NCBI GenBank assembly: GCA_009792885.1
Contig: WMCF01000026.1
Span: forward strand, 2,170,001 to 2,234,000
Reading direction: 5' to 3'
Source: Eremophila alpestris peregrina
Lineage: Eukaryota > Chordata > Aves > Passeriformes > Alaudidae
Length of the DNA: 64,000 nucleotides
Both the position numbers and the translations under genes were made by a program. Below are positions 1 to 10,745 of this stretch, piece after piece; position 1 is the first letter of the stretch, and each line of letters starts with the position of its first letter. The notes under the pieces are model-generated. The model saw nothing but the letters and a program-made list of their open reading frames with translations. It had not been told where the DNA came from and searched no databases.

Positions 1-3000
1 GCAGAAGCCAAAGACAGTAAGTTAAACATGTACTTTGACGTGTAAGTAATGCTCTTCAAAATTTCAGCAAGGAAAGATAACTACAAAAACCTGTTCCTGA
101 TGTTGCTCATTACTTAGCATTAAATTTTGCATCCCTTAATGTTTATTAGAATTTTCTATATATGCAAAAGAACCAGAATCAAACTTTGGTGGCTTTTTTC
201 TTTGAAGAAATCCTTCCTTGCTCCTCTGGTATGGAAATAATTCTCTGAAACAATAGTATATGAGATAAAAACACAAAAGAAAGGGATCTCTACTTGCATG
301 AAAAGATTTTCTCGACAAGTTTTCTGAACAAGGCCTAAGGACGTTGAATATGACTGAGAGATCAGATACTTCTTTGACTAAAACAAAAAAGCAACTAACA
401 ACACCTACCTGTGATCTTTAATTTGCTAGTAATCTTTATTTGCTAGTACCTCTTCAGTTCTTATTTGTGTAGGCTAATAAATACAAATTACAGAATACAC
501 TACAGTTTTTTATGGGAATGTCATGTCTTGTGCAGAAGACAAGAAAGTGGAAATGGACTTTGAATAGAGTGCATTAAAGAGCTTGTCAACTGTAAGCACA
601 ATAACCATCAACCAACACAGGTTTTAAATTTCTGTTCACACTTACAAATTGTCCAACTACTAATAGGATCTAGCTCTTAAGGCTTAATGCTGAGCAGTTT
701 TGATATGGCTAAAACAGAAAGCAATGGGATTTGTTAGAGCTTAATGAGAGACTACTGTCTTGATAGCCTTTAAATACAATGGCTACAGATCACCTTTATC
801 TCTCAGAGGTGGAGATTGGAAGCATCATCATTATATGAGCATTATGAATAAATGCTTCAGAACACACTTGAGCTGAAAAATGGTGCATAGAAAATTGGTC
901 ACATGGTTTACTAGTCTAAAAAATTTCCATTTTTCATTTATTAGAGGGCTTCTATTGCTTGTAAACCCTTTCATTTATGTTTGCCCCTCTCTGCTATTTG
1001 CTATTTAGTGGGCTGAATAGTTATGTATGAGGTGCCTTTTGGTTCAGAATCAGAAGAAATAACCCTTTCAAAAGGGAAAAGCCTGCACAGTCTCAGCAGA
1101 GTTATGCACCGTGCTGAAAAAATACTGCAATCCATTTAAAATATTGTAGTATCTCAGTGTGAACCACTGTTTTCCTGTAATGACAAAACTAGGAACTAGA
1201 AATAATATCTAAGGTGTGTTTTTGGTAACCAGACAGATGTTTGTTTTTAGATTGATAACCTTTGTAGTCCGGTTTATGACTTAGTACTTCTGTGGACATG
1301 AAAAGTTCATGTCTAGAGAACAGGCCAGAACTAGAGCGATGAGCAAGATCACCTCAAGAATGTTTAAAGGCCTGACTTCTGACTTTATTTATGTCAGGTA
1401 GCACTTAGTCATATCCACATACATATGTGCATATACATACTAATGTAGTTTTGATGTGCAAGGATGGCAAAATTTGTTTTCAGATGAAGGCAACATGTAT
1501 TTCCTCTATACCAAAAGTATGTATATGTCTTAGATATATTTTTTAGAGATGTATGTAATAAATATCTACATATAATAATATATTTCTATATTAAATACCC
1601 CTAACAAATTGCATAAAACCGTGTATTTAAAAGTGGAGATGGCTATTGTGTATCTGAAAATATCAATCTGTCAAAATGGGTGCATCTATTGAAAAAGTAT
1701 CATTTGGAGAAATTCCTGGGACAATATTCTGGAAGAGCTTGGAAGCTTGCAAAACCACATGTACTGCTCTGAGTTTGCTTTGTGGCCAAGGATGGGGCAG
1801 AGGAGGTGGCAGGCCCTGAGGCAGCTGTGTGGTCAAGTTACCTGGCTCCATCGGAGGCCTCCTGGAACTTAGTGCAGAAATTTTCAGTGTTAACAGCTGG
1901 AAAATTCTGCTTGATAAAATTTTTTAACATCTGCAGTGTTCTGCCTATTAGTTTGACAGGCTTTGTGTATGCTGGATTTGTGTTAGGTTTCCTCTGTGTG
2001 TGACTGCTCTCCTCTTTCTTGTCTGCACTTAGTTATGTGGAAGGAAGAGTTCTTCCACACTGCATAAGGCAGCAGCAGCACCAAGGCCAGAGAATTTGGA
2101 CATGGTCTGCACTGTCTGCTTGTGCTGTGATTAAATTCAGCTGGGTGTTCAGGAGTGGATTACAGTTGTTTGAACTTTATTACAAATTCCCATTTTATCC
2201 TAGGCAGAAGAAGTGCTTTTATAAGGGCTTGAGACACCTGAACAACAGTACCCCCAACTCCCTGATAGTTTTGGTTGAAGTTGTTTGGTGCTACAGAGCA
2301 CTGTGATGTTGTCTTAACTCTATTCTGAAAATTATTAAAATGTGAATTATTTTAATCCTGGAAGAATGAAAGAGGAAGAACACTGATAAGAAAAGTTATT
2401 AAATACTAAGAGAAAAAGCAGGGAATTAGAATTTGATGACTCAGTAAGATTGAGGATTATCCCATTCTGTATTGTTTTCCACTGAGTGATGCCTGCCATG
2501 AGAATGGAGAGCAAATTAACTTCCGGATACTGCTTGTTATACCTTGGCATCTCTCGTGTATATTCGTAAGTAAATGATTGCTGTGTTCTTCTGAACTTTG
2601 TATATCCTGATTTGTGGAGTCTCTTGGCACTTGGTACAAGTTGTTGAACACAGTGACCTAGAGGAGGAGGATTAAAGTGCTAACAACTGAAAAAAAGAAG
2701 ACTATAAGTGTAGGTAAGCTTAAAAATGCTGTAGGCAAGATCTTGGTCTAAACAAAAAGCGCGGACTTAGTTAAAATAACAAATGAAAAAAAATCATCTA
2801 AGCAGCACAGAAAATCATAAAACTGAAATAAATAAAGAAATCTACCAACCAACCAGAAACCTTCAAACATCCTAGGATGAAATTTGGCCTACAGCTTTTC
2901 AGGGGCAATTCCAGTCTAGTGTTGTGTGCTGTTTTGTACTGCTACAAGTCTTTTTTGGCTTCCTTAGTGCCCCAGTCAAACTCATGCATAAGTGTATCAA

Positions 3001-5540
3001 TGCTTGTGCTGGCTGAGCATAGAGCAAGGAGTAAATCAGGAAGGCATTAATGCATGTAGGGTTAGAGCTAGAGAAACCACAGAGGACCAGGAGAGAAGGT
3101 AACAAGTAATGAAAACAGACCAGATTTTTGATCTTGACATATGGCTCTCTCGAGTGGCAGCTTTGGGGATTTCTATACACAGGACTGCATCTTTGATTGT
3201 AGATACGGACTTCTGGGAAATAAGATTGAATGCATTGTTATTATTGTTATTATTCCTCATGGAAAAAGAAGTATTATGATATTATTATTATGTTATTTAG
3301 AAATAAAATCATACTGTGCAATATGCCTGATTCAACATGTAATTTTACTTTCTTCTGCAAAGGAACTGGGTTTGCGTATTAGCTCTGTGTTTGATCTATA
3401 GGGAGTAATATAGCTTAAAATCTGATAGGTGTAATAGAAAAAGTGTTAACTCCTCTGCTTCATACAGAAAAGACTGGGAACAACAGAACTTCAAGTGTTA
3501 GTATGAGAAGAAAAACGGGATTAAAGATAAAATTTCTAAAATATATGTTGAAATCTAATGTGCCTATTGTGTTCAATAATTATATCCAAAAGGAAATATC
3601 TATGAGGGAGGACCAAATCACCAGACGGGGAGGTAGGTCCTGAAATCTTGAGGAAAACAAAGAAAAAAACCTATTATTTTCCGCTTGCTGAAATACCTTT
3701 TGAGTTTTCATGCAATATTCAAGACTTGTTACCTTATTATCAGAATTCTCTAACGAGTTGCAATATGTGATATAAGTCAATGTCTCTTCAAAATAAGCTT
3801 TTTTTTTTTCTCTGCTGTTACTATTCTTTGGTGAAGTCACATGGTCATTAGCTATGAGTGCAGTCAAAGCTGTGATGCAAGAGACATCAATTTGGATTTT
3901 GTTGAGAATGGTCAGTGCTCTGATGGTTTTGAAGTGTGTGAGGTCAGTTTTCTTAGTCACAGTAAAATGTGTTTGAAAAATAAACATATTTTATGTTTAC
4001 CGCCTTTGTTAGCCAAGTGGAAGGAATAATATTTTTGCTTAATCAGTTTGGGAATGGTGTCATACTGTAGTGAGATGCATAGGTTGGTAATCTCAGATAA
4101 GATCTTTGTCAGGTAAACCAGATCTGAGGAAGAATCCTCCACACAGGGAGGAAAAAAAATCCTCCTGCCCTTGAAAGACACCTGTAGATGTAAAACAAAA
4201 CATCAAAGGGATGAAGCAGATGCTGAAGAAAGCTCCTAAAGGGGAAAAAAAGTAGAATTCTTACCTGATAAAACAGGGATTTGAAATGCAGAGAGTCATT
4301 GTAAAGTGCTTTAGTTAAATAGACAAAAATGAAAAGGTAAGAAAAAATAACTTTGTACCTTGGACAGGTAAAGAGATGTTAGAATGATTAAAAAAAAAAG
4401 AGAAGCTGACACTGGGTAAAATGCTCCTGGGCATTTGCAGAAGAGGAGCTGTGGACCATTTACATATCTGATGAAGCTGTACATGTAACTAAATATAATC
4501 CTGTGCATAATGATCTCAGCTACCTTTCAGAAATTATTAAATAATTTTAAGGAGTAACCGTAAATACTGTACCTGTAAAATGGCTTTCATTACAGTGATC
4601 AAGTCTTGGGATTTTGCCCGAACAAGTGGCTTTCTGATGAAAGGATTTAAAAAACAAATTCCTGTTAATATGAAGTTTGAGCCATAAAGGACTTGAAAAG
4701 AGTCAATAATAATGGATATATTTTTCCAAGACAAATTTTTAATCCTACCAAGGTAATTCCTGCCCCACCCTTTTCAATGTGTTATGAGTATTTCTTCTCT
4801 GAACTTCTTAATCTGTGATTTCTGTGTCTTCTGTTTTAGTCATGCTTGCCATGCAAATAACGTGCTGCTATGCAAGTTTATCTATAAGTTTATGAACTGA
4901 AACTTTGTGTTGATATGTGTTTTACTGTGCTGCCTCTAAGGGCTGAAATAGATGTCATTGCCATACGTTTGGAAAAAAAAAATCTGCAGTTATTAGACTG
5001 ATGCCCTGTTGCTGAAAATAATCTTCCTCTTTGTAGTTCATGCCAAGAGATTCACTATTCACTTAATCTGGGCCAAATTTACTTCTGTTTTTCTGCTCCT
5101 TTGGACTGTGACTACCATGTACTATGTTGTGCTTCTTTTCCAAAATACATAGCTCAGTTTTCCGTTCTGAGTGTGTTTACGATATAGAAGACGTCAGATT
5201 TAGGCATGAGAAACGTTCCATAACTGCTGTGTAGATCAGAAAGATGATCTGGCAAAAGAAGGATCCTCTACAAGATTAGTTTCTCACAGATGACTGTGGG
5301 GGAAAAAAAAAAAAACTTCATTTCTGTTCAGGAGCTCCCTGTGGCTTCATGAGTATGCTAAATGCAGGAGCATCATTCTCTGGTACATGTTTGTGCTGAA
5401 TTATTCCACAGCCTTGCATGGCCTCAAGATGTAGGTGTAGCGTCAAAGGGTCAGTTTGCTTTTAAAATACGTTTTTTTTTTTCCATAGGATGTTTTTGCC
5501 ACGACTTAGAGATTCCTGAAATTGTCTTCACAAAATGGGT
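1..5540. other. Unique AT-rich non-coding stretch
   Basis: No gene or recognisable transposon was found here. Short open frames occur on both strands but have many competing frames and no recognisable domain. The longest is a 135-codon minus-strand frame at 3580-3987, treated separately as an observation. Visible structure is limited to simple sequence: a TTA-rich block near 3235-3297, a T11 run near 3800, an A13 run at 5303-5315, and a TA-rich stretch around 1500-1600. The composition is typical of an intergenic or deep intronic region. Confidence 0.6.
3235..3297. repeat. TTA/TTG-rich microsatellite-like sequence
   Basis: Two clusters of ATT/TTA trinucleotides (about 3235-3255 and 3273-3297) are separated by a short unrelated segment. 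They look like a decayed trinucleotide microsatellite. No function is implied. Confidence 0.6.
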
Positions 5541-5803
5541 GAGGTTGGCAAGGACTACAGTGCTCAAGCAGGGTCATCTCAGAGCATGTGGAACAGGATT
5601 GCATCCAGATGGTTCTGGCATATCTCCAGTGAGGGAGAGTCCACAGCCTCTCTGGACAAGGCATTCTGTTCCAGTGTGTGATCACTTGCATAGTAATGAA
5701 GTTCCTCCTCATGTTCAGCTGGAACTTCCTGTGCATCAGTTCCTGTCTGCTTTTCTAGTTCTGTAGCTCTGCGTCTCTGAGAAGAGCCTGGCTCCTGAGT
5801 CTA
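5541..5803 (-). mobile_element. CR1 LINE fragment (3' end of ORF2 plus part of 3' UTR)
   Basis: CR1 is an autonomous non-LTR retrotransposon of birds and reptiles, copied through target-primed reverse transcription. Read on the minus strand, this piece encodes a degraded version of the conserved ORF2 C-terminus: around FQLNMRRNFITMQVITHWNR it parallels the usual CR1 pattern FHLNIRKHFF-VRVTEHWHRLPREV. The + strand shows the complementary CR1 landmarks TGCTCAAGCAGGG, GAGACTCCACAGCCTCTCTGG-like text, and GTTCCTCCTCATGTTCAGC. The terminal octamer repeat is missing, and roughly 35 bases that normally follow the GGTTGGAAGGGAC block are deleted near 5558. The copy is therefore 5'-truncated, internally deleted and inactive. 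Its sequence differs from the copies at 14.4 and 46.1 kb, which suggests another CR1 subfamily. Confidence 0.88.
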
Positions 5804-7430
5804 CTGTGCTTGGTCAATAGACTGTATATTTGGTAAGACACTGTTGCTTGGCTGCTTATGTGAATTTAGCATTGATCTAAGAGCACCTAGATTGTGTGTT
5901 CAGTGCTAGAAGCTGAAACTGTGAATTTTCTAGCAATTAACTTATTACCTGTTTGGAGGCTGAGATGATTCCAAATATCTTTTATTGGTAAGCCTTAGTG
6001 AATTTTTTTCTTTAATTTCCTGCTTTTTTTTTATAATACAGAATGCATTGCCTCATTGTGGGACATGCTGCCATCCAGCTGGTTAGATGTATTAATCCTT
6101 CCATGGTTTCTATTTTTTTAGGCAATTTCTTGTTTATATCACTTGGACTCCTAAGTGAAATGAAGATGGTGTTTAGAAGACTACAACAGCAATGGAAGTC
6201 CCACCTCTCTGAGGACAGAATACGGTACACTTGCTGTTGCAGTTAGATGTAATATAGCAGCAGCATTTGGGTCTGTAGCAGCTGCTGACTTCCATTATGT
6301 TACAAGAAGTAACCTTTTCTCCTGTTAGAGCACAGCTTCAGTCCAAGAGAGGTTTCACAGCGTGGGGCTGAGAAGTGACTGCATTATTCAGGGTTGCTCA
6401 GCAGGTCAGAGGGTGTGAGAAGCATCCTGATACTGCTGGGAAGATGAGCTTTTGAACAATTTACTTCCCCAGAAGCCACACTACTCTGTTCTTTGATTTT
6501 TGGTGAGCTTTCATTTCAATAGGGCTAGGATTTAACCCATCATATTTACAAAAGAGGCATTATGATGTAGTTCTGAAGAGCCTGTCACTGTGATATTTTG
6601 GTTCCCACATAGCTGATTCACTGGGACTTGGTCTCTGTTAGGAGTGGCAGTGACATTATTCGTACTCTGCTTGTTCATAAGCGCTGAATTCCCAAAGGAA
6701 GCTTTCTTTAAGTGATACCAGCGAGTTCCAGTTACAGCTTTCAAAGTATTTGTGAGTTGAATTTTTTCAGCTTGAGCTGGCAGCTTTCTCAGTGCCACCA
6801 GAATCTCTAGTTCTGTCAGCAATAGCAGACTTCAAGAGAGAGGTCTTAATTTGATCATCTTTATCCTTGAGAGGGCAACCACAGAGAAAATCTAGAGGTT
6901 TCTGCTCACGAACTGGAGAAAGTTTTAAGCTATTTGGGGGAGAGTGCAGAGAAAGAAACCATTCTGACCTTTCTCTTCACTACCCCTCAGAGTTCAGTTT
7001 CAGTTCTTCTCTCTTCCCATTTTTTCTCTTGGATAACAGGTCTGGAAAGGGGCTGTCTTTTCAGCAGATGGACAGAAAAAAGTTCCTTCAGACAGCTTGT
7101 ACTCTCAGCTCAGCAAAAATGTGCAAGATTGTGTTGTTAGGAATCTGTAGGCTGAAAAACCATTGTTATTAAAATAAAATGTTATGGAAAGATGTAATGA
7201 AAGCAAGTGCAAGTGGTAGTCATAAGGTTAAAGTTAAATTTATGGACATTTGAGCATACCACTTCTGCGCATGTAAGTGTAATTGCATGTTGCAGTGTAG
7301 TATTAATGGCATTCAAAATTCAGCAATAAAATTCATTGCACAGTGTTATTTTTAACATTTTCCCAATATGTGTGGTCTCTAGAGTATTTGCAATTTCTTA
7401 GCCACTTCCTAGAATTCATAAATCATAGAA
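5804..7430. other. Unique non-coding stretch with a weak exon candidate
   Basis: No recognised gene. The only item of note is a minus-strand open frame with a plausible splice acceptor at 6767-6912, listed separately. A reverse-complement AATAAA (TTTATT) near 5980 would be a possible minus-strand polyadenylation signal, but such hexamers are common in AT-rich DNA. Confidence 0.5.
6767..6912 (-). other. Weak candidate terminal exon, unknown protein
   Basis: On the minus strand a pyrimidine-rich TTTTCTCCAG at 6922-6913 could act as a 3' splice site. It is followed by about 48 open codons ending in TGA at 6767-6769. The peptide begins VREQKPLDFLCG and ends GGTEKAASSS. It is rich in charged residues and looks more protein-like than most chance frames here. 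A second overlapping minus frame (6532-6822) is also open, which weakens the case. No known domain or family was recognised, no upstream exon was found in the window, and chance remains the most likely explanation. Confidence 0.12.
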
Positions 7431-8044
7431 TAATAGAATTCCTGGGCTGGAAGGGACCTTAAGGATGATTTACTTTCAATCCCCTGCCATAGTCAGGGAC
7501 ACTTTCCACTAGACCAGGTTGCTCAGAGCTTTGACCAATCTGGCCTTGAACACTTCCAGGGACTGGGACATCCATAACTTACCAGGTCACCTGTTCCAGT
7601 GCCTCACCACCTAAAGAACTTCGCAATATCTAACCTAAACCTGCTCTCTTTCAGTTTGAAGCAATTCCTTCTTTTCCTGTCACAACACACCCTTGTAAAT
7701 AGTCTCTCTCCATCTTTCTTGTAGGCAACCTTCAGGTACTGGAAGTCTGCAGTAAAAGTTACCTCTGTAAGCCTATTTTTTTGCAAGCAGAACAAACCAA
7801 ATTCTCTTAACCTTTCCTCATGGGAGAGATGCTCCATCCTTCTAGTCTACTTGGGGCCTTCCTCTAGACTTGCTCCAACAGGTTGGTGTCCTTCCTGTGC
7901 TGAGCTGGATGTAGCACTGCAGGTGGGATGTCATCACAAGGGGGGAGAATCCCCTCCCTTGCCTGGTTGGCCACATTGCAGCCCAGGACTTGATTGGCCT
8001 TCTGACCTGCAAGTGCACGTTGCTGGCTCATGTCTTTCAGGAAG
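7431..8044 (-). mobile_element. CR1 LINE, 3' part (ORF2 C-terminus and 3' UTR) of a rearranged copy
   Basis: The left edge carries the avian CR1 3' end: degraded TCATAGAA-type repeats followed by GGGCTGGAAGGGACCTTAAGG. Reading from right to left on the minus strand, ORF2 C-terminal text is visible. KDMSQQRALAGQKAN parallels the CR1 pattern LDMSQQCALAAKKAN. Further on, EHLSHEERLREFGLFCLQK parallels EHLSYEERLRELGLFSLEK. Frameshifts and stops show it is dead. The element is interrupted at its right edge, where an 11-bp unit CTTTCAGGAAG is present twice in tandem (8034-8044 and 8045-8055). It continues beyond the interruption as the minus-strand segment at 8345-8682. Confidence 0.93.
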
Positions 8045-8055
8045 CTTTCAGGAAG
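8034..8055. repeat. 11-bp tandem duplication at CR1 rearrangement junction
   Basis: The unit CTTTCAGGAAG occurs at 8034-8044 and again immediately at 8045-8055. It sits exactly where CR1 homology switches from the minus-strand ORF2 C-terminus to plus-strand ORF2 text. Short tandem duplications at breakpoints are typical of template switching or end-joining repair. That mechanism is inference; the duplication is seen directly. Confidence 0.8.
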
Positions 8056-8337
8056 TGAAAACAAGGACAGGTGGTCTGGGAGGAATACAATGAAATTACA
8101 TGGCAAGATAGGGACAAGGTTAGGGAAGCCAAGGCTCAGTTAGAATTGAGTCTGGCCAGGGATATTAAATGGTAATTGAAAGGGCTTTTATAGATGTGTT
8201 GCAAGCAAAAGAAAGACTAGGGATTATGTCCTAAGGATCATTTCCTTCCTCTCCAGAAGGAAATGGTAGACCTGGACAAAGAGAAGGCTGAGGTACTTAA
8301 TGACTTCTGTGCCTCAGTCTTCACTGGCAGGTGCTCC
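8047..8337 (+). mobile_element. CR1 ORF2 fragment (region between endonuclease and RT), inverted relative to flanks
   Basis: The plus strand encodes decayed CR1 ORF2 linker sequence lying just before the reverse transcriptase domain. Visible pieces are KQGQVVWEEYNEI, DKVREAKAQLELSLARDI, KGFYRCVASKRKTR and EKAEVLNDFCASVFTG, in the order expected for CR1. The last piece parallels EKAEVLN-FFASVFTG of intact elements. Frameshifts and stops are present. The segment has no CR1 3' end of its own and lies inside a minus-strand CR1. It splits that element between the residues corresponding to KDLGVL and LDMSQQ. A normal later CR1 insertion would carry its 3' terminus, so this looks like a rearranged or template-switched segment. 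Confidence 0.88.
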
Positions 8338-8344
8338 AACCACA

Positions 8345-8682
8345 CCAGCCAAGTCCTTGGCAGGGCTGCTCTCGATCTGTTCACCCCAAAGCCTGTGTTG
8401 ATGTCAGGGGCTGCCCTGACCCAGGTGCAGCACCTCGTACTAGGTCTTGTTAAACCTGTTGAGATTCCCATGGGCCCAATTCTGGAGCTTGTCCAGGTGC
8501 TTATGGGTGGTGTTCCATCCTTCAGGAGTGTCATCTGCACCCCTCAGCTTGGTGTCATCTGCAGTTTTTCTGACAGTGCACTTGATCCCTTCATCTGTGT
8601 CATTAATGAAGATGTTAAATACCACTGGTCCCGTTTGGGCTCCTGAGGGACGTCACTTGTCACTGGCGTGCAATGAGACCTG
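8345..8682 (-). mobile_element. CR1 LINE ORF2 reverse transcriptase fragment
   Basis: Read on the minus strand, this encodes the CR1 RT palm region. A decayed VTSDVPQ (usually VTSGVPQGS) is followed by GPVVFNIFINDTDEGIKCT. Then comes the catalytic-core motif as TADDTKL, where CR1 normally has FADDTKL, so the two aspartates are kept but the preceding aromatic residue is lost. ADDTPEG and LDKLQNWAHGNLNRFNK follow. A stop codon replaces the residue just before the YEVLHLGQ stretch, and the text ends around IESSPAKDLAGVV. It then resumes on the other side of the inverted block at 8044. Its 5' edge at about 8682 is a truncation typical of CR1. Enzymatically dead. Confidence 0.93.
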
Positions 8683-8689
8683 GCAAAAA

Positions 8690-10553
8690 CTGCTGATACG
8701 GTTGACTGTGTTTATAAATGGTGGTGCACTATATCTAGTATGTTATAAACCATTCTGTTCGTAGATTTATTAAATTCTTAGGTGTATAAGTTATCAGACT
8801 TGGAAATCAACTTTATAAATCAAAAACCAGCTGTTTGTTCAAACTGTGATTTTTGTTTGTTTTGGGTTTTTATTTTTATCATTCTACCGAAATGCCTGTT
8901 TCAAGGAAATGATAAAAGAATTGAAACCTATCCTAACCTAAGGCTAGAATTCAGCAGTACAGTCCTGTAGGAATAATCTCTTCCAGGGTCTTCTAAGTAA
9001 CAAATATTCAGTGCTGACCTTCAAATCTAATTAATCATCACAACAACAACTGAAAAGCCATCTTTTTTCAGAAGTTCTCTATAGTTTTTAATAATTCTGA
9101 AAAATTTTTATTACATTTTTATATTGAACAAGGGACTGTAGGTGCTGTGCTATGATTTTTCTCAGCAACCTTAGCTCACTAAGAGATCTCTCCCGGAGGA
9201 ATTAAATGGATGAAATTTTAAAGATTACTCTCACCTCTGTTACCAAGGTACCTGGCTCCTTTACACTTGCTGACTGGAACTGTAAGTGCCTGTATTTCCC
9301 CTCTTGCTGTTGCTGTGCAGGTGTTGATTCAGCATAGTTACAAACAGTATTGTTTGAAACATATAACCCAATATGTTAAAGTCAAGGTATGATTGGGATT
9401 TTTTTTTTATAACTTCCTTTATGGTTTTACAGGGGCTTTTGCAGGGGCAGAAAATGGAATTTTCCAGCTTTGTGGATGCATCATTCTTTACCCCTTGTTA
9501 ATCTCTGGCAAATAAGGCAGTGTTAAGTTTGAAATGTACATTATTGAACCTTGCTCTTTTTTCATGAAGGAATGTGTGCAATTTCTTAACTAGTCATTAG
9601 TACTGATCAAAGTGTCTGAGAGCAGTTTAACCATTGTTAATGGCCCCAAATCTGATCAATCGTGTGACAACTTTTACTACTTGTCTGGTAAATTTTATTA
9701 TCTTTTTCTCAGAAGCTGGCATTTATTTGGGATTTCAGCATGCAGAATAGTGAATCATAATTTACATGATATTGTGAATGGTACTAAAGCTAAGTGAGTA
9801 GGAACAATAATTATACTATCTATGTTGAGCTAGAAGAAAAAACACCTGCTTCAGTTTGAAACACCTGACCTTTTGGTCATGAGTCAAACCCCAGTAGGTT
9901 CAGTCACTCAGTTCTTGGACAAGAATTTGCTTTGGGAAGGTGCCAGCTTGATTCTTATTTTTGCAGGTTAACATGTTTGCATAGGTTGTTCTGAATGTTT
10001 TCATAACCCTGTGATCTCACAGGATCAAAAATAGTGAAACTCAAACCTTTTTTTGATTTCCTAACAAAAAGTTTACCTTTCATTCCTGAAAATGAGAAGC
10101 CAAGTACTCACAAGTTTTTTTAAAAAAAATTCAATCTTTCAATAAGCATCACTGCAGTATTCTAAGACTTTTGCTCATAAAACTCCCATCAGGTTATTTC
10201 AGACAGTTTGAGAGCTAGAAGAGTGAGTCTGAATTCATGAACCCTTAGACATAGGTCATGAATCATAATACAAACTTTTTTGTACACGTTTTACCTCTGA
10301 TTCAGCTGCAGAGGGCAGTTCAACACTATTAAAAATAGTTAGCAGTTATGCCATTTATAATTTGAGAGCAAAGAGAAATCATACAGAAAATAAAATGCTT
10401 TTAATAAGGAAAGATGTGGGAAGCTTTGCTTTTGTAGATGATTCCATAATGTTTCCTAAGGATCCGTTTTGTGTTCTGAGGTGGCTACAAACAAGCAGCC
10501 AGATTAAACATGATCACTGAGAGATTTAAATGCCACCAAAACTCATTTGGTTC
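8690..10553. other. Unique AT-rich non-coding stretch
   Basis: No gene or recognisable transposon. Only short chance frames and T- or A-rich runs are visible, for example an interrupted T run near 9400 and a TTTTTTAAAAAAAA junction near 10118. Confidence 0.6.
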
Positions 10554-10570
10554 TTTTTTTTTTTTTTTTT
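10554..10570. repeat. T17 homopolymer
   Basis: A run of 17 T ends in TTTAGGAG, about 20 bases before a plus-strand CR1 ORF2 fragment. It resembles a polypyrimidine tract plus AG acceptor, but more likely is a simple homopolymer or the A-tail of an old minus-strand retroposon whose body is no longer recognisable. Confidence 0.7.
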
Positions 10571-10599
10571 AGGAGCAGACCTGAATGCCTTCAAATGTT

Positions 10600-10745
10600 T
10601 CAGGAGCACATCTGAAATGCTTATACCCCAACACATGCAGCATGACAAACAGGATGAACTGGAAGGTTTGGTCAGTTCCCAGAACTATGACATCATCAGC
10701 ATTGATGGGACTTGGTGCAGTGCATCCCAGGATGGAGTGCTGGGA
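10600..10745 (+). mobile_element. CR1 LINE ORF2 fragment (start of endonuclease domain)
   Basis: Two plus-strand frames joined by a frameshift give the opening of the CR1 apurinic-type endonuclease domain. AHLKCLYPNTCSM parallels the pattern LKCLYTNARSMGNKQEE. KQDELEGLVSSQNYDIISI then parallels KQEELEALVQQESYDIVAI. The following GTWCSASQDGV parallels ETWWDDSHDW, so the catalytic-site glutamate of the ETWW motif is lost. Homology fades after about 10745. Only the 5' part of ORF2 is present, with no recognisable RT or 3' UTR beside it. This is unusual because most CR1 copies keep the 3' end and lose the 5' end. Confidence 0.72.

Noticed and set aside
8238..8646. Overlapping 100-127-codon frames as independent genes
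   Set aside because: They lie on the rearranged CR1 copy. The real coding remnants are CR1 ORF2 in shifted frames on both strands.
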